Positions 15,250 through 25,400 of a DNA stretch of 64,000 bases are shown here, piece by piece. Source of the stretch: Streptomyces sp. S4.7 (lineage in GTDB: Bacteria; Actinomycetota; Actinomycetes; Streptomycetales; Streptomycetaceae); NCBI RefSeq assembly GCF_010384365.1, contig NZ_CP048397.1:6882001-6946000 (forward strand), read 5' to 3'. A program made the position numbers and the translations under genes. The first letter of the stretch is position 1. Each line of letters opens with the position of its first letter. The notes under the pieces were generated by a model that was not told the DNA's origin, made no database searches, and saw only the letters and a program-made list of their open reading frames with translations.

Positions 15250-18006
15250 GTGATACTCGCCGAACGAGCACGTGTGCTTTCCGAACTTCAGGAATTGTTG
15301 CAGGATGCCCGAGCGGGTGACGGAAGCGTCGTATTGATCACGGGGCCCGTCGCAGTGGGGAAGACGGAATTAGCGCACTCACTGGCCGGCAGTGCGGAGA
15401 AGGAAAGTCAGCTGCTCGTGCTCCGTGCACAGGCGTCCGCCTCCGGGAAGAACCGGAATGCGGATCTGCTGGAGCAGCTGACGGAGAGTCTTCAGTCGAC
15501 GAATTACTGGGCGGATGACGAACTCCCGCTCACCCGCCGTGGAGTCGACCGCACTCCGTCTCGTGTCGCGCACGAGATCGCCCGCTGTTCGAAGACGATT
15601 CCGCTGCTCATCGTGCTGGACGATCTTCAGCACAGCGATCCCGAGTCGCTCGACGCGATTCTCCATCTCATCCGGCTGTCGCGTACTTCCCGCATCATGC
15701 TCGTGCTGGTGGTGGCCGAGGGGTCCCAACTCCTCATTCCGCTCATTCACGCCGAGCTTCTGCGTGCGCCGCACTGCTGGCGCAAACGGCTGTCTCCGCT
15801 GTCTCCCTCGGGTGTGGCAGAGGTGGTGACCCGGGCTTTCGGCCCGGACGTGGCGGCGCGGACGGTGGACGACTACTACCGGTACAGCGGCGGGAACCCA
15901 CTCGTGCTGCGCGCGCTCATCGAGGAGCAGGGCTCGACCTCGATCCTGCGCAGGGTGGACGGGGAGCCGGCGGCGGCAGAGGCCGTCGGCGAGCTGGAGG
16001 CGGGCCAGGTCTCGGCGTTGGCCGTCTTCACCTCGCTGCACCGTGGCGGTGCCGAGACCATGGCGGTGGCCCGTGGCATCGCCCTTCTCGGTGTCGCGGC
16101 GTCGGTGGAGTTGCTGGCGCTCGTCCTGAAGACGGACGTCGACCACGTCGCCGGGCGCGTCATGGCGCTGGAAGAGGCGGGACTGCTGAGTGAAGGTCGG
16201 TTCCGCCATCCGGGAGTCGCCGAAGCGGTGCTTTCCGACCCGGAATTCACCCAACTCCAAGTGCTGAGGTACGAAGCGGCGAGAGTACTGGAAGCGGAAG
16301 GGCACAGCCGGCAAGTTGTTGCCAGACAACTGGTTGCCTCCAGAGCTGTGACCGAGCCGTGGACGGTCGACGTTCTCCGTGAATCCGCCGTGGAGGCGGT
16401 CAGTCAGAACGACTGGTCCTTCGCTTCCAAATGTCTGGACCTGGCTCTGCAGGGACAGATGAGTGAAGCGGACAAGGGTCTGCTCATCACAGATCTGCTA
16501 CAGGTGCAGTGGAAGCTCAATCCGGCCCGGTTGATCAAGTACTTGCCGGAGTGCTTCCAGCTTCAGCAGACCGGACACATCCCGGATCTGCGAGTCGTGG
16601 CCGTGCTCAAGCTGTTCCTCTGGCACGGTCATGTCGACGAGGCGGCCGAAATAGTCCTCGACATAGCACGCCGGGGTGAGGGGAGCGAAGTCCAGCAGCA
16701 GTTGTACGGGTTCCTGGAGTGGGCGCGCATGGGCCATCCGAGACTTTACAAACGCGTGCGGGAGGCCAATCATTCTCTTCTTCCGGCGCTCGCGGAATCA
16801 GCCGGATACGAACTCCCCCGCCCTGTCACCGCCCTGCGAACAGCGCTGTCCGACGAGAACCACCGTGAGGCCGCGGCAATCGCGGAGGAAATACTCGCGG
16901 CGGAGCCGGCGGACAGCGATTCGGCGACCTCCGCGCTCCAGGCCCTGCTCTACGCGGACGAGTTGTTGCTCGCGGAGAGCTGGTTCGAGCGGACGATGCG
17001 GGACATGGAGGCGTTCGACTCCATGGGCTCGCGTGCGATCCACTACTCGATCTGGGCGGAGACGGTGCGCAGGCGGGGAGACCTCCAGGCCGCGGAGCGG
17101 AACGCCGCGACCGCGCTCAGATACATGGCCCCGCGGGCCTGGGGCGTGGCGCTGGGGCTTCCGCTGGGAACGCTGGTCGCGGCCCACGCCGCCCGGGGGA
17201 GCCTGGAAAAGGCCCAGGAGTACCTCTCCTGGGTCGTGCCCCGCGGCATGTTCCTCACCGTCTTCGGCCTCAACTACCTGGAGGGGCGGGGACGTTACTA
17301 CCTGGCGGCCGGTCAGTACGCCGCCGCGCAGCAGGATTTCCTGGAGTGCGGCGAGTTGATGAAGAGCTGGGACCTGGACATACCGTCGCTCGTCTCCTGG
17401 CGGGTGGGCGCGGCCGAGGCGGCCCTGGCGCAGGGCGACCGGCGCGAGGCCCGGCGCCTCATCGGCAGACAGCTGCACCATCCGAGGGCGCAGTCACCGC
17501 GTCTGCGCGGCATGGCGCTTCGGGTGTACGCCCCGCTGGTCGGGCGCCATCACAGGGTGGCGATGCTCAAGGAGGCGGCCGATCTGCTGTCCAACGGCAT
17601 TGACCGCTACCAGCATTTCCTCGCCCTGACCGATCTGAGCCGGGCCCACCGGGGTGCCGGGGACGCGGCCGAGGCGCACATCACCAGCCAGCGGGCCTGG
17701 CGTGGCGCCGTACGCTGCGGAGCGGAACGGGTGGCCCGGACACTGCTGCCCGAGAGTGCGCGAACCGCCCCGGTGGAATCCGAGGAGCCACCCGCGGACA
17801 GCCAGGACGCGGTCCAGCTCAGCGAGGCCGAACTCCGTGTCGCCAAGCTCGCCGCGGCGGGCGAGACGAACCGGGAGATCTCCGTGAAGCTCTTCATCAC
17901 GGTCAGTACGGTCGAGCAGCACCTCACCCGCGTCTACCGGAAACTGCAGGTCTCCGGCCGCGCGGACCTGCGCGACTGCCTTGCCGGCCGCCTGACTTGC
18001 GGCTGA
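15250..18006 (+). CDS. LAL-type LuxR regulator with AAA ATPase domain (TTA codon)
   Basis: A 918-aa large ATP-binding LuxR-family regulator, the class typical of Streptomyces cluster-situated activators. The N-terminal P-loop is GPVAVGKT (residues 32-39) and a Walker-B-like LLIVLDDLQHSD follows. The middle is a long alpha-helical TPR-like region. The C-terminal LuxR helix-turn-helix spans about 855-910 (LSEAELRVAKLAAAGETNRE, STVEQHLTRVYRKL). The GTG start has GGGGGA upstream. Codon 41, at 15370-15372, is TTA (Leu), so translation should need the bldA leucyl-tRNA. The product is predicted to switch on a polyketide operon late in growth. Strong hairpin at its 3' end. Confidence 0.93.
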   Translation: MILAERARVLSELQELLQDARAGDGSVVLITGPVAVGKTELAHSLAGSAEKESQLLVLRAQASASGKNRNADLLEQLTESLQSTNYWADDELPLTRRGVDRTPSRVAHEIARCSKTIPLLIVLDDLQHSDPESLDAILHLIRLSRTSRIMLVLVVAEGSQLLIPLIHAELLRAPHCWRKRLSPLSPSGVAEVVTRAFGPDVAARTVDDYYRYSGGNPLVLRALIEEQGSTSILRRVDGEPAAAEAVGELEAGQVSALAVFTSLHRGGAETMAVARGIALLGVAASVELLALVLKTDVDHVAGRVMALEEAGLLSEGRFRHPGVAEAVLSDPEFTQLQVLRYEAARVLEAEGHSRQVVARQLVASRAVTEPWTVDVLRESAVEAVSQNDWSFASKCLDLALQGQMSEADKGLLITDLLQVQWKLNPARLIKYLPECFQLQQTGHIPDLRVVAVLKLFLWHGHVDEAAEIVLDIARRGEGSEVQQQLYGFLEWARMGHPRLYKRVREANHSLLPALAESAGYELPRPVTALRTALSDENHREAAAIAEEILAAEPADSDSATSALQALLYADELLLAESWFERTMRDMEAFDSMGSRAIHYSIWAETVRRRGDLQAAERNAATALRYMAPRAWGVALGLPLGTLVAAHAARGSLEKAQEYLSWVVPRGMFLTVFGLNYLEGRGRYYLAAGQYAAAQQDFLECGELMKSWDLDIPSLVSWRVGAAEAALAQGDRREARRLIGRQLHHPRAQSPRLRGMALRVYAPLVGRHHRVAMLKEAADLLSNGIDRYQHFLALTDLSRAHRGAGDAAEAHITSQRAWRGAVRCGAERVARTLLPESARTAPVESEEPPADSQDAVQLSEAELRVAKLAAAGETNREISVKLFITVSTVEQHLTRVYRKLQVSGRADLRDCLAGRLTCG

Positions 18007-18019
18007 CCTACGGGTCGAA

Positions 18020-18053
18020 GGGCCGGCGGGCTCCAGTGGGAGACCGCCGGTCC
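18020..18053. terminator. bidirectional hairpin between LuxR and DUF6059-like genes
   Basis: GGCCGGCGG pairs with CCGCCGGTC (one wobble) and is extended inside by CTCC/GGAG pairing. It lies between the LuxR stop at 18006 and the stop of the opposing small gene at 18056. Confidence 0.55.
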
Positions 18054-18055
18054 GG

Positions 18056-18319
18056 TCAGACGTCGTAACCGAGACCGGCCCAGAGCTCCCGTTCGCCGGG
18101 GGACGCGGGCCGGGCCTCCAGCGTGTCCGGGTGTCCGGCGGGCGGCCCGTCGCACATCTGTGGAGCCGCGCCCTCCTCCGGGCCGGTCCCGGCCGGGGCC
18201 CGGTCCGGCTCCTCGTCCGCGGTCGGCACGGCCATGCCGCCCCACGCGCCGGGGCAGAAGCTGAGCCCGAAGATCGCGAACTGCTGAGCGGCCCAGCGGA
18301 GGAACGGGAGCATACCCAT
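18056..18319 (-). CDS. DUF6059-like small protein
   Basis: An 87-aa protein with an amphipathic or hydrophobic N-terminus (MGMLPFLRWAAQQFAIFGLS), a Pro/Gly/Glu-rich centre, and a C-terminal block GPPAGHPDTLEARPASPGER ending in LWAGLGYDV. That layout (short N-terminal helix, then PPxGHPexL and a final ERxLWxxL) resembles the DUF6059 proteins often found beside SARP or LuxR regulators in Streptomyces clusters; I recognise it only by pattern. AAAGGG precedes the ATG. Its function is unknown in the family as far as I know. Expression is convergent with the LuxR gene. Confidence 0.55.
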   Translation of the reverse strand: MGMLPFLRWAAQQFAIFGLSFCPGAWGGMAVPTADEEPDRAPAGTGPEEGAAPQMCDGPPAGHPDTLEARPASPGERELWAGLGYDV

Positions 18320-18518
18320 GTCTGGAGCCCTTTCGTCGGGCCCGCCGGTTCTCCTTCAGGCACTCGATGCGGTGCCATGTTCGGTCGTGGCTCTAAAGCG
18401 GGAATTAAGAGGACGCACCGCTTCCCGCCGGTGCCGCCGGGTCGGCAGACGCACCCGAACTCGGCCGGTGACAAAGGCAGTTCGGCGCTTGCCGACGGTG
18501 TGACGCACTGGCAGACTC

Positions 18519-18534
18519 CTCAACAACTGTTGAG
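18519..18534. promoter_or_regulatory. palindrome, candidate TetR operator
   Basis: CTCAACA-AC-TGTTGAG is a perfect 7-bp inverted repeat with a 2-nt centre. It lies 49 nt before the GTG of the permease gene whose downstream partner is a TetR-type regulator. Size and position fit a TetR-family operator controlling this two-gene unit. Confidence 0.45.
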
Positions 18535-18582
18535 CACATGCATCCCTTAACTGGAGTTTTCTTCATCACGAGGAGTCCTACG

Positions 18583-19677
18583 GTGCCGTCCCCGACAACC
18601 GCTCCCGACACCACCGCGCCGCCGCCCGTACCGGCCCCGGACACGGCCGCCACGCGCCGGATGCTGCTCGGGCCCATGGTCATCGGCCTGTTCCTCGTCC
18701 TCGCCTTCGCGGGGCTGATGATTCCGGCGCTCCAGGACCCGCAACCGCACGACGTGCCCATCGGTGTCGTCGGCCCGGCCGGCACCGGTGACAAGATCGA
18801 CCAGCAACTCCAGGCGGGGAGCCCGGACGCGTTCGACGTCACCTCCTACCGCTCCGAGGGCGCCGCCCGGGACGCGCTGATGGACCATGAGATCTACGGC
18901 GCCCTGCTGTTCACCGCTCCGCAGGAGCCCCCCACGCTCCTGGTGGCAGGAGCGGCCGGTGACGCGCCCGTGCGCGTCGTGACCGCCGCCTACGAGGAAC
19001 TCACCCGCCAGGCGGGCGCCACCGGAGAGATACAGGACGTGGCGCCCCTCCCCGAATCCGACTCACGGGGCGTCAGCGGCCTGCTCCTGAGCATCGCGCT
19101 GGTGATCGGAGCCCTCCTCTTCCAAGCGGTCCTCAGTCTGATGGCCGCGCGCCTCCCGGCCCGCAAGCGGTTCCTCGCCGGACTCGGCTACGCCGTGATC
19201 GCCGGAGGCGTCGGCGCGCTCCTCGCCGGACCCGTCATCGGTGCGTTCGACGGCAGCTTCCCGCAGCTCTTCGGAGTCGCCGTGCTCCTCTCGCTGGCCG
19301 TCATCGGTGTCGTTGCCGCCTGCCAGGGCCTGTTCGGTGTGCTCGGCGTGGCCGTGGGCGCGCTCGTGGTACTGCCGCTCGGTGTCTCCTCCTCGGGAGG
19401 CCCGGTGGACTACCACTTCCTTCCCGACTTCTACTCGACCATCTCCCAGTACATGCCGATGGGCAGTGCCATCACCTCGCTCCGGCGCATCTTCTACTTC
19501 GACGGCAACAACGTGATGACTCCGCTGCTGACGCTCGCCGTATGGGTGGCCGTCGCCTGGATCATCGCCCTCGTCGCGGAGCGCGTGCGGCCCTTCCGTC
19601 CGGCAGTGCTGGTGGTCCCCGTCTCGGAACTGCCTCCCGGTTACCTTCCCGACCGCCGGGCCGGGCGGGCGAGTTGA
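18583..19677 (+). CDS. ABC-2-type/YhgE-like membrane protein
   Basis: A 364-aa integral membrane protein. A Pro/Thr-rich N-terminus is followed by one transmembrane helix (about residues 30-46, MVIGLFLVLAFAGLMIP). Next comes an extracytoplasmic domain of about 130 residues, then five to six helices in the C-terminal half. This is the plan of ABC-2 permease/YhgE-Pip-like proteins. I chose GTG at 18583, preceded by GAGGAG; an ATG 15 codons upstream lacks a good site. It overlaps the TetR gene by TTGA. No ATPase is adjacent, so it may act in export or envelope stress. Regulation by its TetR partner is likely. Confidence 0.75.
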   Translation: MPSPTTAPDTTAPPPVPAPDTAATRRMLLGPMVIGLFLVLAFAGLMIPALQDPQPHDVPIGVVGPAGTGDKIDQQLQAGSPDAFDVTSYRSEGAARDALMDHEIYGALLFTAPQEPPTLLVAGAAGDAPVRVVTAAYEELTRQAGATGEIQDVAPLPESDSRGVSGLLLSIALVIGALLFQAVLSLMAARLPARKRFLAGLGYAVIAGGVGALLAGPVIGAFDGSFPQLFGVAVLLSLAVIGVVAACQGLFGVLGVAVGALVVLPLGVSSSGGPVDYHFLPDFYSTISQYMPMGSAITSLRRIFYFDGNNVMTPLLTLAVWVAVAWIIALVAERVRPFRPAVLVVPVSELPPGYLPDRRAGRAS

Positions 19678-20291
19678 CGAGCGCTTCCCACGGCGCGGAG
19701 CCGGGAGTCCCGCCCACCCGCCGGGAGCTGATCCTCCAGGCGGCCGTCGAACTCTTCGGCCGGCGGGGCTTCCGTGGCACCACGGTCCGTGCCATCGCCG
19801 AACAGGCGGGGGTGGACCCGGCCTTGGTGATGCACCACTTCGGCAGCAAGGAGAAGATCTTCTCGGTGGTGATCCGGGAGGCGATGCGCGCCGACGCGTT
19901 CCTCCCGGAGCCGGGCGAGGGCACCGACTCCGCTCCCGGGCGGAAGCTGCTGCGAGCCTTCCTCGTCCGCTGGGAGGCCTCGGCGGCCAAGCCGTCACCG
20001 CTCCTGGTCGTCTTCCGCTCGGCGATGGAACACCCCGAGGCGTCGCGCCTGTTCAGCGAAGTGGCCAGCGGGGAGTTCCTGCTCCCGCTGGCCACTCGGC
20101 TGCGCGCCCCCGACCCGCACCTCCAGGCCACGGTACTCGGGGTCCTGCTGGTCGGACTGGTGACCGGGCGCTACGTGGTCCGTGTCGAACCACTGGCGAG
20201 CCTGTCACTGGACGCCGTGGTGGATCTTTTCGGACCCCATGTCGACCGGATGATCGGCGACTGGATCACTCCGGAGACGGAGACCGCCTAG
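19674..20291 (+). CDS. TetR-family transcriptional regulator
   Basis: A 205-aa TetR regulator. The N-terminal helix-turn-helix is intact (TRRELILQAAVELFGRRGF, then TTVRAIAEQAGVDPALVMHH and FGSKEKIF). The C-terminal ligand domain resembles the TetR_C_33/C_17-type fold (HPEASRLFSE). I infer a TTG start overlapping the permease stop (TTGA), since no ATG or GTG lies at a sensible place before the helix-turn-helix. It probably represses its own operon via the palindrome at 18519-18534. The inducer may be the exported compound. Confidence 0.87.
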   Translation: MTSASHGAEPGVPPTRRELILQAAVELFGRRGFRGTTVRAIAEQAGVDPALVMHHFGSKEKIFSVVIREAMRADAFLPEPGEGTDSAPGRKLLRAFLVRWEASAAKPSPLLVVFRSAMEHPEASRLFSEVASGEFLLPLATRLRAPDPHLQATVLGVLLVGLVTGRYVVRVEPLASLSLDAVVDLFGPHVDRMIGDWITPETETA

Positions 20292-20308
20292 CCGGTGCCG
20301 GCACCGGC
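20291..20308. terminator. perfect 18-nt palindrome between convergent genes
   Basis: GCCGGTGCC-GGCACCGGC sits in the 29-nt gap between the stop codons of the TetR gene (plus) and the acyl-AMP ligase gene (minus). It may serve as a weak bidirectional terminator. The tiny loop makes this uncertain. Confidence 0.3.
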
Positions 20309-20320
20309 ACCGGGCCGGCG

Positions 20321-22072
20321 TCAGGACTTGCGGCCCAGCGTGCCGTCCAGCAGCGACTCCACGACCTTCAGCCGCTGCAACTTGCCGCTCGGCGTCTTCG
20401 GGAGCGACCCGCGGGGCACGATCTCCACCCGGTCGGGACGCAGACCCGTCTCCTCGGAGACGCTCCGCACGACCGCTTCACGAAGGGCGTCGGCCTCGTC
20501 GCTGGCGTGGAGCTTGGACTCGACCACGATGGTCAGCGCCTCCGTGCCCAGCGCGGGGTCCGGGCAGCCCACGGCGGCGACCGCGCCCGGATGGGTCCCC
20601 GCGGCGTTGCTCGCCGCGGTCTCGAAGACGTACGGGTGGTAGTTGCGGCCCCCGATGATCACGACGTCCTTGACACGGCCGGTGACATAGAGCTGGCCGT
20701 CGTCGAGGAATCCCTGGTCGCCGGTGTGCAGCCAGCCGTCGCGCAGGACCTTGTCCGTCTCGTCCTTCTGCTGGTAGTAGCCGGACATCAGGGAGGGGCT
20801 GCGGAGCAGGATGTCGCCCTGCACCCGGTCGGCCACATCCGTACGGGACTCGTCCACGACCCGTACCTCCGTCCCCAGCACGGGTGTTCCCGACGAAGCC
20901 AGCTCCTGGCGGTCCGGGTCGTCCGGGCCGGCCTCCACCACCTTGCCGGTGTCGGCCAGCACGTCCCGGCGCACCGTCGTGGTGATCATGGGGTCCCCCG
21001 GCACGCACATGGTCGCCGCCAGCACGGTCTCGGCCATGCCGTAACACGGCATCATGGACGTCGCCCGGTAGCCGTAGGGGCTCAGCCGCTCCGCGAACCG
21101 GCGGAGCGTGGCCGCGTTGACAACCTCCGCGCCGTTGCCGGCGACCCGCCACGCGCTGAGGTCCAGGCCGGCCAGCTTCGCGTCGGGGATCTTCGTGGCG
21201 CACATCTGGTACGCGAAGTTCGGCGCCGAGGTGAAGGTCCCCCGGTAGCGGTGGAGCGCCCGCAGCCACCGTTCGGGCCGCAGCGCGAAGGACAGCGGGG
21301 GCATGGAGGCGACGGGGAGGCCGTGGAGGAACGGCGCGAGGTTGCAGCCGATCAGGCCCATGTCGTGATGCAGCGGCAGCCAGGTGACGATCAGCTCGCC
21401 CGAACGGAAGCAACGGTCCCCGATCGACGCGGCGTTGGACATGATGGCCCGGTGCGTCAGCGCCACCCCACGGCTGTTGCCGGTGGTCCCCGAGGTGAAC
21501 TGGATCAGGGCCAGGTCGTCGGCGTCCGCCCGTACCGACGTCGGCACGTAACCACCCTCGAAGGGCGGCTCGATTATCTCGACGCCCGCTTCCTGGCACG
21601 GGCCCGCCACGGCGTCACGGAAGGACGGTGCGGAGATCACTGCGCGTGGCTCGGCCCTGCTGATCAGCAGCCGCAGCCGGTCCGACCAGCGCTGACGCCG
21701 CATCGTGGACAGCGGGGGCTCCGACACGAACGGGACGGCGCCGAGCAGGAAACAGCCGTGCAGCGCGGCGTAGGCGTCCGCGCTGGTGTCGAGACAGATA
21801 CCCACCCGGTCACCGGGCCGCACGCCCGCCTCGGCGAGAGTGGTCGCCGCCGCGCCCGCGCGCTCGACGAGTTCGGCGGCGGTCAGCCGCACGGTCCGGC
21901 CCTCGGACTCCTCGATGTAGCACATCGGCTGGTCGGGGTAGAGCTCCGCACGCTCAAGCAGGGCGGCGCCGATGGTGGGGGCAGACGTCAGGGCGACGCG
22001 CTCCGCCGCCGCATCGGGCCGGTACTCCGCCCGGTCCTCGTGCACGTCCTCGATCGCTGCGACAGATGTCAT
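20321..22072 (-). CDS. fatty-acyl-AMP ligase (FAAL-like)
   Basis: A 583-aa ANL-superfamily enzyme. The P-loop is TSGTTGNSRGV. The FAAL-type motif LPLHHDMGLIG, the YGMAET motif, WLHTGDQGFLDDG and GGRNYHPYVFE are all present. The HHDMGLIG and GRNYHP blocks are characteristic of fatty-acyl-AMP ligases, which pass the acyl chain to a carrier protein and not to CoA. The C-terminal Lys loop is PKTPSGKLQR. The ATG at 22072 has AGGGA upstream. It is transcribed divergently from the AT-ACP-KS protein across a shared 0.3-kb promoter region. The obvious role is to load a fatty acid onto the first ACP of that PKS. Chain length cannot be read. Confidence 0.88.
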   Translation of the reverse strand: MTSVAAIEDVHEDRAEYRPDAAAERVALTSAPTIGAALLERAELYPDQPMCYIEESEGRTVRLTAAELVERAGAAATTLAEAGVRPGDRVGICLDTSADAYAALHGCFLLGAVPFVSEPPLSTMRRQRWSDRLRLLISRAEPRAVISAPSFRDAVAGPCQEAGVEIIEPPFEGGYVPTSVRADADDLALIQFTSGTTGNSRGVALTHRAIMSNAASIGDRCFRSGELIVTWLPLHHDMGLIGCNLAPFLHGLPVASMPPLSFALRPERWLRALHRYRGTFTSAPNFAYQMCATKIPDAKLAGLDLSAWRVAGNGAEVVNAATLRRFAERLSPYGYRATSMMPCYGMAETVLAATMCVPGDPMITTTVRRDVLADTGKVVEAGPDDPDRQELASSGTPVLGTEVRVVDESRTDVADRVQGDILLRSPSLMSGYYQQKDETDKVLRDGWLHTGDQGFLDDGQLYVTGRVKDVVIIGGRNYHPYVFETAASNAAGTHPGAVAAVGCPDPALGTEALTIVVESKLHASDEADALREAVVRSVSEETGLRPDRVEIVPRGSLPKTPSGKLQRLKVVESLLDGTLGRKS

Positions 22073-22400
22073 GAGTTCATCCCTGTGATTGTGCCCGGTG
22101 ACGTACTCCGCGCGCCGCAGGGTGACGCGGCCGTCCGGAGACAAGGAAGTAAATTCTGCTCTGTGCAGGCGCGTGAGGTTTTCCTCGCGCGGCTCGTGCA
22201 CGGATTTACGCCGCTTATCTCGGGGTGACATGCGGCAAGCCTCAACCTTGCCCAAAGGGAGTGTCGCAGTCAAGAAGTTCAACAGCGCCGTGCGTCAGCT
22301 TTAGGGCTGTTTAAGAAAGACGCTAGGCGCTGGCCAGAAACTATGGCCAATAGTGTCGCCGCGTGCTGTTCGATCAGCTACCTCGAAGGGTACCCATACT
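22073..22400. promoter_or_regulatory. divergent promoter region, FAAL gene / first PKS
   Basis: This 328-nt gap separates divergent starts at 22072 (minus) and 22401 (plus). It is noticeably richer in A/T than the surroundings (for example AGGGCTGTTTAAGAAAGACG near 22302). It must hold both promoters. I could not define -10/-35 pairs with confidence. Confidence 0.5.
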
Positions 22401-25400
22401 GTGCTCGCTCTAGTCTTTCCCGGTCAGGGTTCGCAGCGTCGAGGTATGGGTGCGCAGCTCTTCGAGGCGTTCCCCGAGCTGGTCGTGCAGGCCGACGAGA
22501 TCCTGGGATATTCCATCGAGACCCTCTGCCGGGAGAATCCGGACGGGAATCTGGAGAAGACCCAGTACACGCAGCCGACGTTGTACGTCGTCAATGCGCT
22601 GAGCTATTTCGAGCACCTGAATTCCTCCGGCGAGATCCCTGACTTCCTGGCCGGACACAGCCTCGGTGAGTACAACGCGCTTCTCGCTGCGGGCGTATTC
22701 GACTTTGCCACCGGATTGCGGGTGGTCCAGAAGCGCGGAGAGCTGATGTCGCGCGTGAACGACGGCGGAATGGCCGCCGTCGTGGGCCTCGACGCCGACC
22801 GGGTGGCCGAGGTTCTCGCCGGCCCCGGACTGGAATCGCTGTCCGTCGCCAACTACAACAACCCCGCCCAGATCGTGATCGCCGGCCCCCGAGACCGGAT
22901 CGAGGCCGCCCGGTCGGCGTTCGAGGGGGCGGGAGCCGGGCTCTACACCGTCCTGCGGGTCGGTGGAGCCTTCCATTCCCCCCATATGGCCGGTGTTCAG
23001 GAGGAGTTCGCGGAGTTCCTGGGCGGGGTCGAACTGGCCGCCCCCACCGTACCCGTGCTCTCCAACGTGACCGCGCGACCGCACGGGCCCGACGTCACCG
23101 ATCTGATGGTCAGTCAGCTCACCCGGCCCGTGCTGTGGACCGACAGCGTGCGCCACCTGATCGACCAGGGCGTCGAGGACATCCGGCAGATCGGACCGGG
23201 GCGCGCCCTCATCGGACTCGTACAGGCCACCCAGCGGGACGCGGCAGAGCGCCGCGCGCAGGAGCCGAGCACGGCGGAGGACCGGGCGGACACGACGCCC
23301 ACCCCCGCGCAGCCCGCCACCACGCTGTCCGCCAACCCGACGCCCGACACGACCGCGACGGCGACGCCGACCGCCGAGACCGCCGGGGAACGGATCCGTA
23401 CGCTGCGGCTGCGCCGTCCCGCACGGGACCGCGCCCAGGGTGGCACCGACCACACCGAGGAACAGCTCACCGCCCTGCTCCTCGCCGATCTGCGGACCAT
23501 CGTCACCCGCGTGCTGACGGCCGACCCGGGAGCGCTGCGGGCGGAGACCGAACTCAGCGCCCTCGGCTTCGACTCCATCAAACTGATCGAGTTCGCCGAC
23601 CAGCTCCGCGAGGAGTTCGGCGTCGACCTGACACCGTCGGTGTTCTTCGAGTACTTCACCATCGGCGCGTTCACCGCACATCTGCTCGCCGAGCACCGGG
23701 ACACGGTCGTGGCCCGCTACCGGGACGGCGCCGCGGGCGGCGCGGAACAGACGCCCCCGGCGCCCGCCGAGGCCGCCGGGCGTGCCCGGTCCGGCGCCGT
23801 ACCCGCGCCCCGTGACGGCGCCACCGCCGCGGCGGGCGGCGCACAGCCCGCCGCCGGTACCGGATCCGACGCCGTCGCCATCGTCGGGGTGAGCGCCGTC
23901 CTGCCCGGCTCCGCGGACCTCGACGAGTTCTGGCGGCACCTGGTCGACGGCACCGAACTGGTGACGGACACCCCGGCCGACCGGTGGCGGTCCTGGGCCG
24001 GACCGGAGCGCGCCCCCGGGGTGCGGGGCGCGCTCATCAAGGACTTCGACACCTTCGACTGCCGGTTCTTCGGAATCTCGCCCGGCGAGGCCGAACTGAT
24101 GGACCCTCACCAGAGGATCTTCCTCCAGACCGTGTGGAAGGCGTTCGAGGACGCGGGACGGCGCCCCACCGAACTCGCCGGCACCCGCACCGGTCTGTTC
24201 GTGGGTCACGGCTCCATGGACTACGTGGAGGTCCTCGCGCACAGCGCGGCCGGTACCCAGTCCCACACCGCGACCGGGCTCGCGCACTCGATCCTCCCCA
24301 ACCGGATCTCCCACCAGCTCGACCTGCGCGGACCGAGTGAGTCCGTCGACACCGCCTGCTCCTCCTCACTGGTCGCCCTGCACCGGGCCGTACGGAGCCT
24401 GCGCGAGGGAGAGTGCGACCTCGCCGTCGCCGGCGGCGCGAGCATCCTCATGAGCCCCACCCCCTTCGACTCCTTCCAGCAGGCCGGAATGCTCGCGCCG
24501 GACGGGCGCTGCAAGACCTTCGACCGAGCCGCGGACGGCTACGTACGCGGCGAGGGCGTCGTCGCCGTCGTACTCAAGCCACTCGACAAGGCCCTCGCGG
24601 ACGGCGACCACGTCTACGCCGTCGTGCGCGGCAGCGCCGTGAACCACGGCGGGCGCAGCGCCTCACTCACCGCGCCCAGCCCGGACGCGCAGGCCGACCT
24701 CATCGCCACCGCGTGGCGCCGGTCGGGACTCGACCCCGCCACCGCCACCTACATCGAGACCCACGGCACCGGGACCAGCCTCGGCGACCCCATCGAGATC
24801 GAGGGCCTCAAGAAGGCGTTCGCCACGCTCCACCGGGACTGGGGCCACACCGAGCGGGCCGAACCGCACATCGGCCTGGGCTCGGTCAAGACCTCCATCG
24901 GTCACCTGGAAGCGGCGGCGGGCCTCGCGGGCGTCGTCAAGATGCTGCTGGCGCTGCGCCATGAACGGCTGCCCGCGCTCCGGCACTTCGGCGAACTCAA
25001 CCCCTTCATCCGCATGGACGGCAGCCCGTTCAGGATCGTCGACCGCACCGAGGCCTGGCCGCGTCTGACGGACGGTGAAGGGGCGCCGGTCCCACGCCGC
25101 TGCGGGGTCAGCTCCTTCGGCTTCGGCGGCACCAACGCACACGTGGTGCTGGAGGAGTTCATCGCCGCACCGGCCCCGGACGAGGCCGCGGACCCGGCGG
25201 CCGGACCGTATCTGGTGCCCCTGTCCGCCCGTACCCCCGGCGCCCTGCGCGAGTACGCGGACGCGGTGGTGCGCTGGCTGGACGAGCACGCGCCCGAGAA
25301 CGGGGCACCGGCCTTCGACCTCTCCGCGCTGGCCGACACCCTCCAGCTCGGCAGGGACGCCATGGACGAGCGCCTGGCCCTCGTGGTCGCCGACACCGAC

